From DATBHM01 sp963772375 (lineage in GTDB: Bacteria > Actinomycetota > UBA4738 > JACQTL01), in contig CAVYXG010000005.1 in the NCBI GenBank assembly GCA_963772375.1, positions 496,001-560,000 on the forward strand: a DNA stretch of 64,000 bases, in the 5' to 3' direction. Positions 46,974 through 55,413 of this stretch are shown piece by piece. The stretch's first letter is position 1; every line of letters starts with the position of its first letter. The translations under genes were made by a program, and so were the position numbers. Below the pieces are notes generated by a model. The model saw nothing but the letters and a program-made list of their open reading frames with translations. It was not told where the DNA came from and made no database searches.

Positions 46974-48082
46974 GCCGCGACCTCGGCCGAAGCGGCCGGC
47001 GACGGCGGCGCGGATTCGCGCGAGGCCGGCGCCAGGTCCCGCCGGAACCGGATCACCGACAGCCCGAACACGATCATCCCCTGGATGGCCAGCATCACCA
47101 TGGGGAACCACAGCGACGACAGGCTGGCCCCCCGGATCATCACGCCGCGCGAGATCTTGACGAACCAGGTGAGCGGCAGGAGGAAGGCGATCCACCGGAC
47201 GCCCGGGGCCATCGACTGGAGCGGGAAGATCATCCCCGCGAGCAGCACCTGGGGCAGGAGCGTCATGATCGCGAGCTGGATGGCCTGGCCCTGGTTCTCC
47301 GAGACCGTCGAGATCAGCACCCCGATCCCGAGCGTCACGAACAGGAACAGCAATCCCCCCACCGCGAACGTCGCCACGGACCCTCGGAACGGCACTCCGA
47401 ACAGCCCCAGGCCGGCCGCCACCACGATCACCATGTCGACGATGCCGACGACGAAGTAGGGCGCGACCTTTCCGACGAACACGTCCCGTGGCCGGAACGG
47501 CATCACGGCGAGCTGCTCGAGGGTCCCGGCCTGGCGCTCCCGAACGACCCCGAGCGACGTCGCCACGGTCCCGACGAACACCAGGATCAGCCCGATGATC
47601 GCCGGGATCATGACCACCGACGTCTTGAGGTCCGGGTTGAAGAGCACGTGCACGACCGGCCGCCGGATCCCGGCCGGAAGCTGCAACTGCGCCAGCCCCG
47701 AGACGACTGCCCGCGCCGAGAACAGGTCGGACCCGTCGACCAGCACCGTCGGCCCGCCCGGGTCGGCGACCACCGCCACGACGTCGCCGCCATTGCGGAG
47801 GCGTTCCGTCGCGTCGGCAGCGTCCTCGCTCGGCACGACGGCCGTCACGTCGAGCACCGACGGCAGCTCCGGAGCGACGATCGTCGCCCCCGGGCCCACC
47901 ACCACGGTCGGGACGTGCTTGACGTCGAAGCTTGCCGCGTAGCCGAACACGACCAGCAGCACGAGCGGCAGGAAGATCATCAGCGCGAGCGTCCGCCGGT
48001 CCCTCCTGAGCTGCCGGAACTCCTTTCGTGCGATGGCCCACATGGCTTCATTGCCTCCCCCGGCCGGCCGCCCGGCCGCCAT
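46970..48082 (-). CDS. ABC-2 type permease with large external loop (YbhS/YhhJ-like)
   Basis: The permease of the split-ATPase exporter, 370 residues. The first helix (LALMIFLPLVLLVVFGYAAS) is followed by an external domain of about 130 residues, then five helices from VVMIPAIIGLILVFVGTVAT to IQGMIVFGLSVIRF. Typical ABC2_membrane_3 signatures are VVRERQAGTLEQLAVMPF and LLPLTWFVKISRGVMIRG. ATG 48082 is the longest start. ATG 48043 (MWAIARKEFRQL) has the better ribosome site, GGGGGAGG. Substrate unknown; relatives export drugs or cations. An HlyD-type partner gene is not present. Confidence 0.87.
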   Translation of the reverse strand: MAAGRPAGGGNEAMWAIARKEFRQLRRDRRTLALMIFLPLVLLVVFGYAASFDVKHVPTVVVGPGATIVAPELPSVLDVTAVVPSEDAADATERLRNGGDVVAVVADPGGPTVLVDGSDLFSARAVVSGLAQLQLPAGIRRPVVHVLFNPDLKTSVVMIPAIIGLILVFVGTVATSLGVVRERQAGTLEQLAVMPFRPRDVFVGKVAPYFVVGIVDMVIVVAAGLGLFGVPFRGSVATFAVGGLLFLFVTLGIGVLISTVSENQGQAIQLAIMTLLPQVLLAGMIFPLQSMAPGVRWIAFLLPLTWFVKISRGVMIRGASLSSLWFPMVMLAIQGMIVFGLSVIRFRRDLAPASRESAPPSPAASAEVAA

Positions 48083-48099
48083 CGGATATTCAACGCTCG

Positions 48100-48119
48100 T
48101 AGAATTCTAGAGGACCTCT
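48100..48119. promoter_or_regulatory. Overlapping palindromes, candidate TetR operator
   Basis: TAGAATTCTA (48100-48109, perfect palindrome) runs into AGAGGACCTCT (48109-48119, five-base arms around one base). On the minus strand the first palindrome contains TAGAAT, a -10 about 22 bases before the permease ATG 48082. A repressor bound here would block that promoter, and the operon's own TetR protein is the natural candidate. Confidence 0.5.
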
Positions 48120-48270
48120 CGACCCGCCGTGCGAGACGAACGGCCGTCCCGGACTCGGCCGTCCGGTCCCTCCGGAGAGGGCCCTTCGTCGGACGACGGG
48201 GGGATTCCTGGGCGCGAGACTCATCCCGGCGGGATGACCGTCCGAATGACCTAGCGAGCGAGTTTGTTCG

Positions 48271-48532
48271 TATAGGGTGATGACTAGGAAGAACTCAAGG
48301 ACAGACGTGGGAACGTCCGCCGCTTCCCACGCATCCGAGGGAGGCGTGATGGGGCACGGAGCGGGGCCGGGCGTTCAGGAGGCGAGGGGTATACTCGACT
48401 CCGGAGGGCGCTCAGGCGGCGCGACGGCGCGCCACCGGGAGCGCCTCCTGCGCCTCGGGGGTAGGACGGAGTCCTCAGATCCCCGAAGCCACGCAGCAAG
48501 CGGGCCGGCGCTTCCGGCCAGGAAGGCTTGAC
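48271..48532 (+). promoter_or_regulatory. clpC promoter region and hairpin-rich leader
   Basis: The 450 bases between the exporter operon and clpC hold no convincing gene. TATACT at 48390-48395 is the best -10; TATAGG at 48271 is another candidate. Immediately after the expected start of the TATACT transcript is a nested stem-loop: outer arms 48403-48413 and 48439-48448, inner GGCGCG/CGCGCC at 48418-48433. Then come AGGAC/GTCCT (48463-48475) and GGCCGG/CCGGCC with a CGCTT loop (48503-48519), which abuts the ribosome site AGGAAGG (48520-48526). No ClgR- or CtsR/HrcA-type operator is evident. Bases 48120-48270 show nothing I can name. Confidence 0.5.
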
Positions 48533-51013
48533 ATGTTCGAACGGTTCACCGACCGGGCCAGACGGGTGGTGGTCCTCGCGCAAGAGGAAGCGAGGATGCT
48601 CAACCACAACTACATCGGCACCGAGCACATCCTGCTCGGGCTGATCCATGAGGGCGAGGGCGTCGCAGCGAAGGCCCTCGAGCAGCTCAACATCTCCCTC
48701 GACGCCGTTCGTTCGCAGGTCGAGGAGATCATCGGACAGGGCCAGGCCGCGCCGACGGGACACATCCCGTTCACGCCGCGCGCCAAGAAGGTCCTCGAGC
48801 TGTCGCTCCGCGAGGCGCTGCAGCTCGGCCACAACTACATCGGCACCGAGCACATCCTGCTCGGGCTGATCCGCGAGGGCGAGGGCGTCGCCGCGCAGGT
48901 CCTCCAGAAGCTCGGCGCCGACCTCAACCGCGTGCGCCAGCAGGTCATCCAGCTGCTGTCCGGCTACTCGGGCGGCAAGGGCGAGCAGACCCCCGGCGGC
49001 GAGCAGACACCCCAGGGATCGATGGTGCTCGACCAGTTCGGTCGCAACCTCACCCAGCTCGCCCGCGAGGCCAAGCTGGACCCGGTGATCGGCCGCGAGA
49101 AGGAGATCGAACGGGTCATGCAGGTCCTGTCGCGCAGGACCAAGAACAACCCGGTCCTGATCGGCGAGCCCGGCGTCGGCAAGACGGCCATCGTCGAGGG
49201 CCTGGCCCAGGACATCGTCAAGGGCGAGGTCCCCGAGACCCTCAAGGGCAAGCAGATCTACACGCTCGACCTCGGCGCGTTGGTGGCGGGGTCCCGCTAC
49301 CGCGGCGACTTCGAGGAGCGGCTGAAGAAGGTCCTCAAGGAGATCCGCACCCGCGGCGACATCGTGCTGTTCATCGACGAGCTGCACACGCTCGTCGGCG
49401 CCGGCGCGGCCGAGGGCGCGATCGACGCCGCGTCGATCCTCAAGCCGATGCTCGCCCGCGGGGAGCTCCAGACGATCGGCGCGACCACCCGCGACGAGTA
49501 CCGCAAGCACCTCGAGAAGGACGCCGCGTTGGAACGGCGGTTCCAGCCGATCTCGGTGGAGCAGCCGAGCGTGGCCCACACGATCGAGATCCTCAAGGGC
49601 CTTCGCGACCGGTACGAGGCGCACCACCGCGTCAGCTTCACGGACGACGCGCTGGTGGCCGCGGCGAACCTGGCCGACCGCTACATCTCCGACCGGTTCC
49701 TGCCGGACAAGGCGATCGACCTCATCGACGAGGCCGGCTCGCGCATGCGCATCCGCCGCATGACCGCGCCGCCGGACGTCCGCGAGGTGGACGAGCAGAT
49801 CGCCGACGTCCGCCTGAAGAAGGAATCGGCGATCGACGTGCAGGACTTCGAGCGGGCCGGACACCTCCGCGACCAGGAGCGTCAGCTCCTCGAGGAGAAG
49901 CAGCGCCGCGAGCGCCAGTGGAAGTCTGGCGAGCTCGACGTCCTGTCCGAGGTGGACGAGGAGGAGATCGCCGAGGTCCTGTCGATCTGGACCGGCATCC
50001 CGGTGTTCAAGCTCACCGAGGAGGAGACGGAGAAGCTGCTTCGCATGGAGGACGAGCTGCACAAGCGGATCGTCGACCAGGGCGAGGCGGTCATCGCGGT
50101 CTCGAAGTCGATCCGGCGGACCCGCGCCGGCCTGAAGGACCCCAAGCGTCCTTCCGGCTCGTTCATCTTCCTGGGACCTTCCGGGGTCGGGAAGACCGAG
50201 CTCTCGAAGGCCCTGGCGGAGTTCCTGTTCGGCGACGAGGACGCGCTGATCCAGCTCGACATGTCGGAGTACATGGAGAAGCACACCGTGTCCCGGCTGA
50301 TCGGCTCCCCGCCCGGCTACGTCGGGTACGAGGAGGGCGGTCAGCTCACGGAGGCCGTGCGGCGCAAGCCGTTCAGTGTGGTGCTGTTCGACGAGATCGA
50401 GAAGGCCCATCCGGACGTGTTCAACACGCTGCTGCAGATCCTCGAGGACGGGCGGCTGACGGACGCGCAGGGCCACGCCGTGGACTTCAAGAACACCGTG
50501 ATCATCATGACGTCGAACCTGGGCACCCGGGACATCCAGAAGGGCGCCGGCATCGGGTTCGCGCGCACGGACGAGAGCCTGGCGCACGACAAGATGACGG
50601 ACCGGGTCATGGACGAGCTGAAGCGCTCGTTCCGGCCGGAGTTCCTCAACCGGATCGACGAGGTCATCGTCTTCCACTCGCTGACCAAGGAGAACGTGAA
50701 GGAGATCGTGGATCTCATGACCCGGCGGGTCCGCGACCAGCTGAAGGCGAAGGACATCGACATCGTCCTGACCGACGAGGCCAAGGAGGTCCTGGCCACC
50801 AAGGGGTTCGACCCGGCGCTCGGCGCCCGGCCGCTCCGCAGGACGATCCAGCGCATGGTGGAGGACCCCCTGTCCGAGAAGCTCCTGTGGAAGGAGTTCC
50901 GGGCTGGCCAGACGGTGATCGTCGACGCGCGCGACGGGGAGATCGTGTTCGACCTCCCCGAGGCGCCGCCGGACACGCCGCCGGTCGAGATGGCGGGCCA
51001 GCAGGAAGGCTAG
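48533..51013 (+). CDS. clpC: ATP-dependent Clp protease ATP-binding subunit ClpC
   Basis: An HSP100 unfoldase that feeds proteins to ClpP. The double Clp-N domain (1-145) has the repeats LNHNYIGTEHILLGLIHEGE and LGHNYIGTEHILLGLIREGE. The first AAA module has GEPGVGKTAIVEG. A UVR-type middle segment lies near residue 420 (DFERAGHLRDQERQLLEEKQ). The second AAA module has GPSGVGKTELSKAL, and the sensor/C-terminal part ends GARPLRRTIQRMVEDPLSEK. 826 residues, the full ClpC length. The start is fixed by AGGAAGG. No ctsR, mcsA or mcsB precedes it, unlike Bacillus. A terminator-like hairpin follows at 51075. Confidence 0.97.
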   Translation: MFERFTDRARRVVVLAQEEARMLNHNYIGTEHILLGLIHEGEGVAAKALEQLNISLDAVRSQVEEIIGQGQAAPTGHIPFTPRAKKVLELSLREALQLGHNYIGTEHILLGLIREGEGVAAQVLQKLGADLNRVRQQVIQLLSGYSGGKGEQTPGGEQTPQGSMVLDQFGRNLTQLAREAKLDPVIGREKEIERVMQVLSRRTKNNPVLIGEPGVGKTAIVEGLAQDIVKGEVPETLKGKQIYTLDLGALVAGSRYRGDFEERLKKVLKEIRTRGDIVLFIDELHTLVGAGAAEGAIDAASILKPMLARGELQTIGATTRDEYRKHLEKDAALERRFQPISVEQPSVAHTIEILKGLRDRYEAHHRVSFTDDALVAAANLADRYISDRFLPDKAIDLIDEAGSRMRIRRMTAPPDVREVDEQIADVRLKKESAIDVQDFERAGHLRDQERQLLEEKQRRERQWKSGELDVLSEVDEEEIAEVLSIWTGIPVFKLTEEETEKLLRMEDELHKRIVDQGEAVIAVSKSIRRTRAGLKDPKRPSGSFIFLGPSGVGKTELSKALAEFLFGDEDALIQLDMSEYMEKHTVSRLIGSPPGYVGYEEGGQLTEAVRRKPFSVVLFDEIEKAHPDVFNTLLQILEDGRLTDAQGHAVDFKNTVIIMTSNLGTRDIQKGAGIGFARTDESLAHDKMTDRVMDELKRSFRPEFLNRIDEVIVFHSLTKENVKEIVDLMTRRVRDQLKAKDIDIVLTDEAKEVLATKGFDPALGARPLRRTIQRMVEDPLSEKLLWKEFRAGQTVIVDARDGEIVFDLPEAPPDTPPVEMAGQQEG

Positions 51014-51074
51014 CCCACCCCCGGTCGCTGCGACGCTCCTCGCGAGCGCTGCGCGATCGTAAGGCCGGGTTTCC

Positions 51075-51104
51075 GAGCCCAGCAGCCCCCGGGTTGCTGG
51101 GCTC
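51075..51104 (+). terminator. Stem-loop after clpC
   Basis: GAGCCCAGCA (51075-51084) pairs perfectly with TGCTGGGCTC (51095-51104), and two more inner pairs are possible, with a CCCCGG-rich loop. It lies 60 bases after the clpC stop and just before a minus-strand frame, so it could stop transcription from both sides. There is no long T-run. Confidence 0.6.
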
Positions 51105-51113
51105 TCCGGCATT

Positions 51114-51299
51114 TCATGCCAGCTGTGTCACCTCGCCAGCGCACGTTCCCGCAACCGAGGTGACGGGGCAGATGGTCGCCTCCGCGAGCTTTGTTCCGTC
51201 GCCGCCGTAAGCGATCAGCGTGCCCGTGACGCCCGCGGGCGGGAAGAACAGGAACGCCTCGAGGCCGCCGGCGAACGTCGCGACGACGACGAACGCCAC
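51114..51299 (-). CDS. Small hypothetical membrane protein, possibly 5'-truncated by a frame break
   Basis: The 61-codon frame has one helix (MAFVVVATFAGGLEAFLFF) and a short beta-like tail (LIAYGGDGTKLAEATICPVT; Cys pair in ICPVTSVAGTC). A natural-looking N-terminal part (MMALAESATGSERSVEGRFG then AWTSADS) lies upstream in another frame. Removing one C near 51315 would fuse the two as a protein of about 95 residues starting near 51395-51410. I do not recognise the family. The remaining bases up to 51453 hold a VOC-gene leader. Confidence 0.4.
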   Translation of the reverse strand: MAFVVVATFAGGLEAFLFFPPAGVTGTLIAYGGDGTKLAEATICPVTSVAGTCAGEVTQLA

Positions 51300-51453
51300 G
51301 CCCGCGACCCGGCGAGTCTGCCGACGTCCAGGCGCCGAACCGACCCTCCACGCTTCGCTCCGATCCGGTCGCCGACTCCGCGAGGGCCATCATCGACGAC
51401 GGCGTCACGATGCCTCGATAGGGTGACTGAAGCCAACTTGTTCGGGAGGAGCG

Positions 51454-51882
51454 ATGGATCAACGCATCACGGCGGTGACGCTCGGCGTCGCGGATCTCGA
51501 ACGGTCGGAGGCGTTCTACCGCGCGCTCGGGTGGGAGCGGACGAACGACGACGATGGCGTCGCGTTCTTCCAGGCCGGGGGGATGGTGCTCGCGCTGTGG
51601 GGGCGCGAAGCGTTGGCGGATGACGGCGGGGTCGAGGACCCCGGCGGGTGGGGCGGCGTGACGCTGTCGCAGAACGTCCGGTCGCTCGCCGAGGTCGACG
51701 CCGTCGTCGCGGCGGCGCGCAAGGCCGGGGCCACCGTGGGCCACGAGCCGGACGAGACGTTCTGGGGCGGGGACGCGGCGGTGTTCTCGGATCCGGACGG
51801 GCACACGTGGGAGATCGCCCACAACCCGTTCTGGGAGCTGGCCGAGGACGGATCCGTTCGCCTGCCGGCCGCGAATGCCTGA
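51454..51882 (+). CDS. VOC-superfamily (glyoxalase/bleomycin-resistance fold) protein
   Basis: A 142-residue single-chain VOC protein with two beta-alpha-beta-beta-beta modules: ITAVTLGVADLERSEAFYRA and the C-terminal AAVFSDPDGHTWEIAHNPFW, where the Glu of WEIAHN is the usual metal ligand. Members include lactoylglutathione-lyase-like enzymes, dioxygenases and antibiotic-binding proteins; the sequence alone does not say which. GGGAGGAG precedes the ATG. Confidence 0.85.
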   Translation: MDQRITAVTLGVADLERSEAFYRALGWERTNDDDGVAFFQAGGMVLALWGREALADDGGVEDPGGWGGVTLSQNVRSLAEVDAVVAAARKAGATVGHEPDETFWGGDAAVFSDPDGHTWEIAHNPFWELAEDGSVRLPAANA

Positions 51883-52003
51883 GTGCGGACGTCCTTGACG
51901 GCCCGCGGCGTCCCGGAGACTGCCGCCGACGTCTTCGTGGTGAGCCGTATCGAGCTCGCCCTGCTGATCCTGATCGTGTTCGACATGGTCTGAAGCCGGG
52001 CGC

Positions 52004-53143
52004 GTGACGACCGATCGCCGGATGCGGCCGGCCTCGCCCGGCGACGTGGACGCGATCACCGCTCTGGTCGCCGCCGCCGAAACCGCCGCCAACGGCGTCG
52101 TGGACGTCGACCGCGAGGACGTGCAGGCCGACCTCACGCTCCCGTCGGTCGACCTCGCGCGCCACACCGTGGTCGTGGAGGTCGGGGACCGGGTCGCGGC
52201 GTGGGGACTGCTGGACACCGAACGCGGAGCCGCATACGCCGACGTCCACCCGGCGTTCCGCGGACGTGGGATCGGAACCGAGGTCGCCGCGTGGTGTGAA
52301 TCGGTTGCCAGGGAGGCCGGGCTGCGCGAGGTGGGACAGACCAGGAGCGACGCGGAGGCGAACGCACGCGAGCTGCTGCGGGGCCGGGGCTGGACGGCGC
52401 GGTGGACGTCCTGGCTGCTGGAGATCGTCATGGGCGACGCCGAGCCGCCCGCGCCCGAGGTTCCCCCGGGGATCGCCCTCCGGCCGTTCCGTCCCGGCGT
52501 CGACGACCGCGTGGCGCACCGGCTGGTCGAGGACGCGTTCGGGGAGTGGGAGGGACGCGCCGGGCAGTCGTTCGAACAGTGGGTCGCGCACACGGTCGGC
52601 AGGGCCACGTTCGACCCCCGCCTCTCCCCCGTGGCGGTGGACGGTGACGAGATCGTCGGCGTGGCGATCTCGCTGGCCTACGAGGGCGACGAGGACGGCT
52701 ACGTGCATCAGCTGGCGGTTCGCCGAACCCACCGCCACCGCGGGATCGCCCGGGCGCTGCTGGTCGAGGCGTTCCGCGGGTTCCACCGGCTGGGGCGGCG
52801 GACGGTCGTGCTGTCGACCGAGTCCCGCACCGGCGCGTTGGCCATGTACGAACGCGTCGGGATGCGGGTCCGGCGCTCGTACACGCGCTACGGCTTGGAG
52901 TTCGCCGGCTCGGCGGGATCGGCATCCGTGACGGTGTCGGGCCTCGGCGCCGCGGAGCGGCCCACGCGAGGCCGCGAAACCACCGCGACGGACGACGAGA
53001 GGGTCAGCGCGCCGACCGCGGCTCGGCCAGCCAACGCACCTCGTATGGCCGTAGGGCGACCGTCTTCCCGTCGGCAGTCTCGCGCCCGGTCAGAAGGTCC
53101 TCGCCGGGCCCCGACGTGGGGGCCTCGACTGGGCCGGACGTGA
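52004..53143 (+). CDS. Tandem GNAT acetyltransferase, mycothiol-synthase-like
   Basis: Two GNAT domains are joined. The first has the acetyl-CoA motif VHPAFRGRGIGTEVAAW (about residues 75-100). The second has LAVRRTHRHRGIARALLVEA (about 240-262) and ALAMYERVGMRVRRSYTRY. The tandem layout and length up to about residue 310 match mycothiol synthase MshD and related actinobacterial acetyltransferases; MshD identity is not certain. The last 60 residues (after LEFAGSAGSAS) are low-complexity Arg/Ala/Pro and lie over the opposite-strand GH13 gene, so the natural stop may have been lost by a small indel near 52920. Confidence 0.82.
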   Translation: MTTDRRMRPASPGDVDAITALVAAAETAANGVVDVDREDVQADLTLPSVDLARHTVVVEVGDRVAAWGLLDTERGAAYADVHPAFRGRGIGTEVAAWCESVAREAGLREVGQTRSDAEANARELLRGRGWTARWTSWLLEIVMGDAEPPAPEVPPGIALRPFRPGVDDRVAHRLVEDAFGEWEGRAGQSFEQWVAHTVGRATFDPRLSPVAVDGDEIVGVAISLAYEGDEDGYVHQLAVRRTHRHRGIARALLVEAFRGFHRLGRRTVVLSTESRTGALAMYERVGMRVRRSYTRYGLEFAGSAGSASVTVSGLGAAERPTRGRETTATDDERVSAPTAARPANAPRMAVGRPSSRRQSRARSEGPRRAPTWGPRLGRT

Positions 53144-54785
53144 GGTTCACCAGGCAACGGACCCGTCCGGTCGCATCCGAGCCGCGTTCGACGGCGAGAA
53201 CGCCGGGCGGCGCCTCCAGCACCCGCTGCGGAGCGCCGGGCCGGAAGGCCCGGTGGGACGAGCGGGCCCGGAGCATCCGCGCCATCCCGTCGAAGACCCG
53301 CCGCGCCCGCGAGCCCGTGTCGGCCAGGTCGGCCTCCAGCGTCGCGAGGTCGAACTTCCGCCGGTTGATGCGCCGGGGGATCCCACTCGCGTCGACCGCC
53401 GCGCGGTCGTTCGGCGTTCCGAACAGGCTGTGGACGTACACGCCCGGGATCCCGGCCAGGGCCAGCATGATCGAGTTGGCCGCCAGGTGGCGGTCGATCC
53501 GAAGCGTCTGGGTCTCGGGGGCGTTCGGGTCGGACAGCGCGTCGAACCACGTCGAGTTCAGCTCGTAGGGCCGCGGGCCGAGCGGGCTGTCGCGCACCCC
53601 CACCAGGCCGCCGTGCCGCACGACGGCGTCCACCATGTCCGCGATCTCGGACTCGGGGAGGAGGCCCTGGGCCGGCATGAGGCCGATCCCGTCGTGCGAG
53701 GCGAGCATGTCGAGGAACGCACACCCGGCGGGGGGTCGTTCGAACGCCTCGATCCACGGCGCCAGCCGTTCCGTCGTGCCGAACAGCATCGCGTGGAGCA
53801 CCAACGGCGGCAGCGAGAACTGGTACACGACGTGCGCCTCCGGCCGTCCGTCGCCGAAGTAGGCAACGTTGTCGGGCTGGGCGACGTTGGTCTCGGTGAG
53901 GATCGCGATGTGCGGGGACACGGCGTCGACGGCCGCCCGCAGCGCTCGGACCAGGCGATGGGCGTCGGGGAGGTTCAGGCAGGAGGTGCCCGGCTCCTTC
54001 CACGTGTATCCGACCGCGTCCAGCCGGAGCAACCCGGCGCCGCGGTCCAGGTACCCCAGCACGATGTCGATCAGCCGGGCCAGGACGCGGGGGTTGCGGT
54101 AGTTCAGGTCGACCTGGTCGGAGGAGAACGTCGTCCACAGCGGCCGGTCGCCGCCGGGCGAGGTGAACGCCGTGACGAGCGGCGTCGCCCGGGGGCGGAT
54201 CACGCCGGACAGGTCGGTCCCGGGCTCGACATCGATGAAATGCCCGGCGAACTCGGGATCCCCGGACAGGGACGCCGACAGCCACGGGTGGCTGGCCGAG
54301 ACGTGGTTCATCACGACGTCGAGAATCACCTCGAACTCGCGGGCGATCGCCGTCACGTCGTCCCAGGTCCCGAGCGCCGGATCCACGCTCGAGTGGTCGG
54401 TCACCGCGTAGCCGTCGTCCGACGACCACGGGGCGATCGGCAGCAGGTGGACGGCGCTCACCAGCCCGCCGAGGCGAGTGCGCAGGAACCGGCGGAGCGT
54501 CCGGAGCGGCGCCTCGCCGGGGGTTCTGATCTGATCGGGGTAGGTGATGAGGACGGAGTCGCGTTCGCTCCAGCGGCGGGGTGGATCGTCCCCGGCCCGG
54601 ATGGCGGCGGCGCGCCGGACCGTCGTCACGATTTCCTCGACGGTGGAACGCTCCGCCGGCCCGTAGAGATCGAGCAGCTCGGTCCGGAGGCGTTCGAGCG
54701 GCCCGGCCGGGGCGTCGGCCGGCCGGCTCGGGGTCGCCGGGGCATCCGGACGGCGCGCGGGCGGGCGGGGAGCGGGGACGCGCAT
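53004..54785 (-). CDS. GH13_18-type sugar phosphorylase (sucrose / glucosylglycerate phosphorylase-like)
   Basis: A 593-residue alpha-amylase-superfamily enzyme. It has nucleophile Asp in LLRLDAVGYTWKEPGT, acid/base Glu in AILTETNVAQPDNVAYF, and the third Asp in DMLASHDGIGLMPAQ. VSAVHLLPIAPWSSDDGYAV and YQFSLPPLVLHAMLFG are hallmarks of the phosphorylase subfamily GH13_18. These split sucrose, sucrose 6-phosphate, glucosylglycerol or glucosylglycerate with phosphate to give glucose 1-phosphate; the acceptor cannot be fixed by eye. It starts at ATG 54785 with a possible leaderless promoter and converges on the GNAT gene, overlapping its frame by 140 bases. Confidence 0.88.
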   Translation of the reverse strand: MRVPAPRPPARRPDAPATPSRPADAPAGPLERLRTELLDLYGPAERSTVEEIVTTVRRAAAIRAGDDPPRRWSERDSVLITYPDQIRTPGEAPLRTLRRFLRTRLGGLVSAVHLLPIAPWSSDDGYAVTDHSSVDPALGTWDDVTAIAREFEVILDVVMNHVSASHPWLSASLSGDPEFAGHFIDVEPGTDLSGVIRPRATPLVTAFTSPGGDRPLWTTFSSDQVDLNYRNPRVLARLIDIVLGYLDRGAGLLRLDAVGYTWKEPGTSCLNLPDAHRLVRALRAAVDAVSPHIAILTETNVAQPDNVAYFGDGRPEAHVVYQFSLPPLVLHAMLFGTTERLAPWIEAFERPPAGCAFLDMLASHDGIGLMPAQGLLPESEIADMVDAVVRHGGLVGVRDSPLGPRPYELNSTWFDALSDPNAPETQTLRIDRHLAANSIMLALAGIPGVYVHSLFGTPNDRAAVDASGIPRRINRRKFDLATLEADLADTGSRARRVFDGMARMLRARSSHRAFRPGAPQRVLEAPPGVLAVERGSDATGRVRCLVNLTSGPVEAPTSGPGEDLLTGRETADGKTVALRPYEVRWLAEPRSAR

Positions 54786-54794
54786 CGAGGCAAG

Positions 54795-54800
54795 ATGCTA
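54795..54800 (-). promoter_or_regulatory. -10 element of the GH13 gene
   Basis: Read on the minus strand, TAGCAT lies nine bases before ATG 54785. The same segment read on the plus strand gives TATCCC at 54799, which may serve the divergent sigma gene at 54844. The 58-base gap thus holds back-to-back promoters. Confidence 0.4.
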
Positions 54801-54843
54801 TCCCTCGTGTAAGCACTCGAGTCCGCAGGAGCGTTCTTGGGCC

Positions 54844-55413
54844 ATGGACGAAACGGCCACGCGAACCGTCACCCCGTCGATCGAGGTCGAACCCCTCGCC
54901 GCCGCGCCGGAAGGCGTGCCGGCGGAGTTCGACGCGTTCTTCCGAACGCACCACGCGGGGGTGTTCGCGTGCTTCCGGCTGCTCGCCCGGGACGAGGCCG
55001 AGGCGGAGGAGGTCGCCCAGGAGGCGTTCCTGCGCGTGTGGCAGCGGTGGGATCGGGTCGCCGCCATGGAGCGGCCCGACGGCTACCTGTACCGCACGGC
55101 GATGAACGTCTGGCGGAGCCGGAGGCGGCGCGCCGCGGTGGCGCTGCGGCGCCTCGGGCGGCGGGTCCGCTCGGCCGAGGGCGTCAGCGAGGGCGGGGTT
55201 CCGGCCGTCGAGGACCGCGATGCCGTGGTCCGCGCGCTGGCCGGCCTGTCGGAACGCCAGCGGGCCGCGTTCGTCCTGACCGAGGGGCTCGACCTGACCT
55301 CCGAGGAGGCCGGGGAGGCCATGGGCGTCGCGGCGTCGACGGTCCGGGTGCAGGTGGCCCGGGCCCGGGAGGCGCTGCGGCACGGAGCCGACACGGGAGC
55401 GAACGATGGGTGA
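54844..55413 (+). CDS. ECF sigma factor
   Basis: A 189-residue sigma-70 family factor. Region 2 is about residues 28-100 (EFDAFFRTHHAGVFACFRLL then EVAQEAFLRVWQRWDRV and YRTAMNVWRSRRRR). Region 4 is about 128-180 (LSERQRAAFVLTEGLDLTSE then AMGVAASTVRVQVARAREAL). The membrane partner gene overlaps its end by 8 bases. It probably controls a stress or surface response; its own promoter may be the divergent element in 54786-54843. Confidence 0.88.
   Translation: MDETATRTVTPSIEVEPLAAAPEGVPAEFDAFFRTHHAGVFACFRLLARDEAEAEEVAQEAFLRVWQRWDRVAAMERPDGYLYRTAMNVWRSRRRRAAVALRRLGRRVRSAEGVSEGGVPAVEDRDAVVRALAGLSERQRAAFVLTEGLDLTSEEAGEAMGVAASTVRVQVARAREALRHGADTGANDG

Noticed and set aside
48277..48531. 84-codon frame in front of clpC
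   Set aside because: No ribosome site and low-complexity Gly/Arg/Ser content; it overlaps the TATACT element and the hairpins of the clpC leader.
48284..51112. Long minus-strand open frame opposite clpC
   Set aside because: A mirror of the conserved ClpC sequence, with no start signal or domain.
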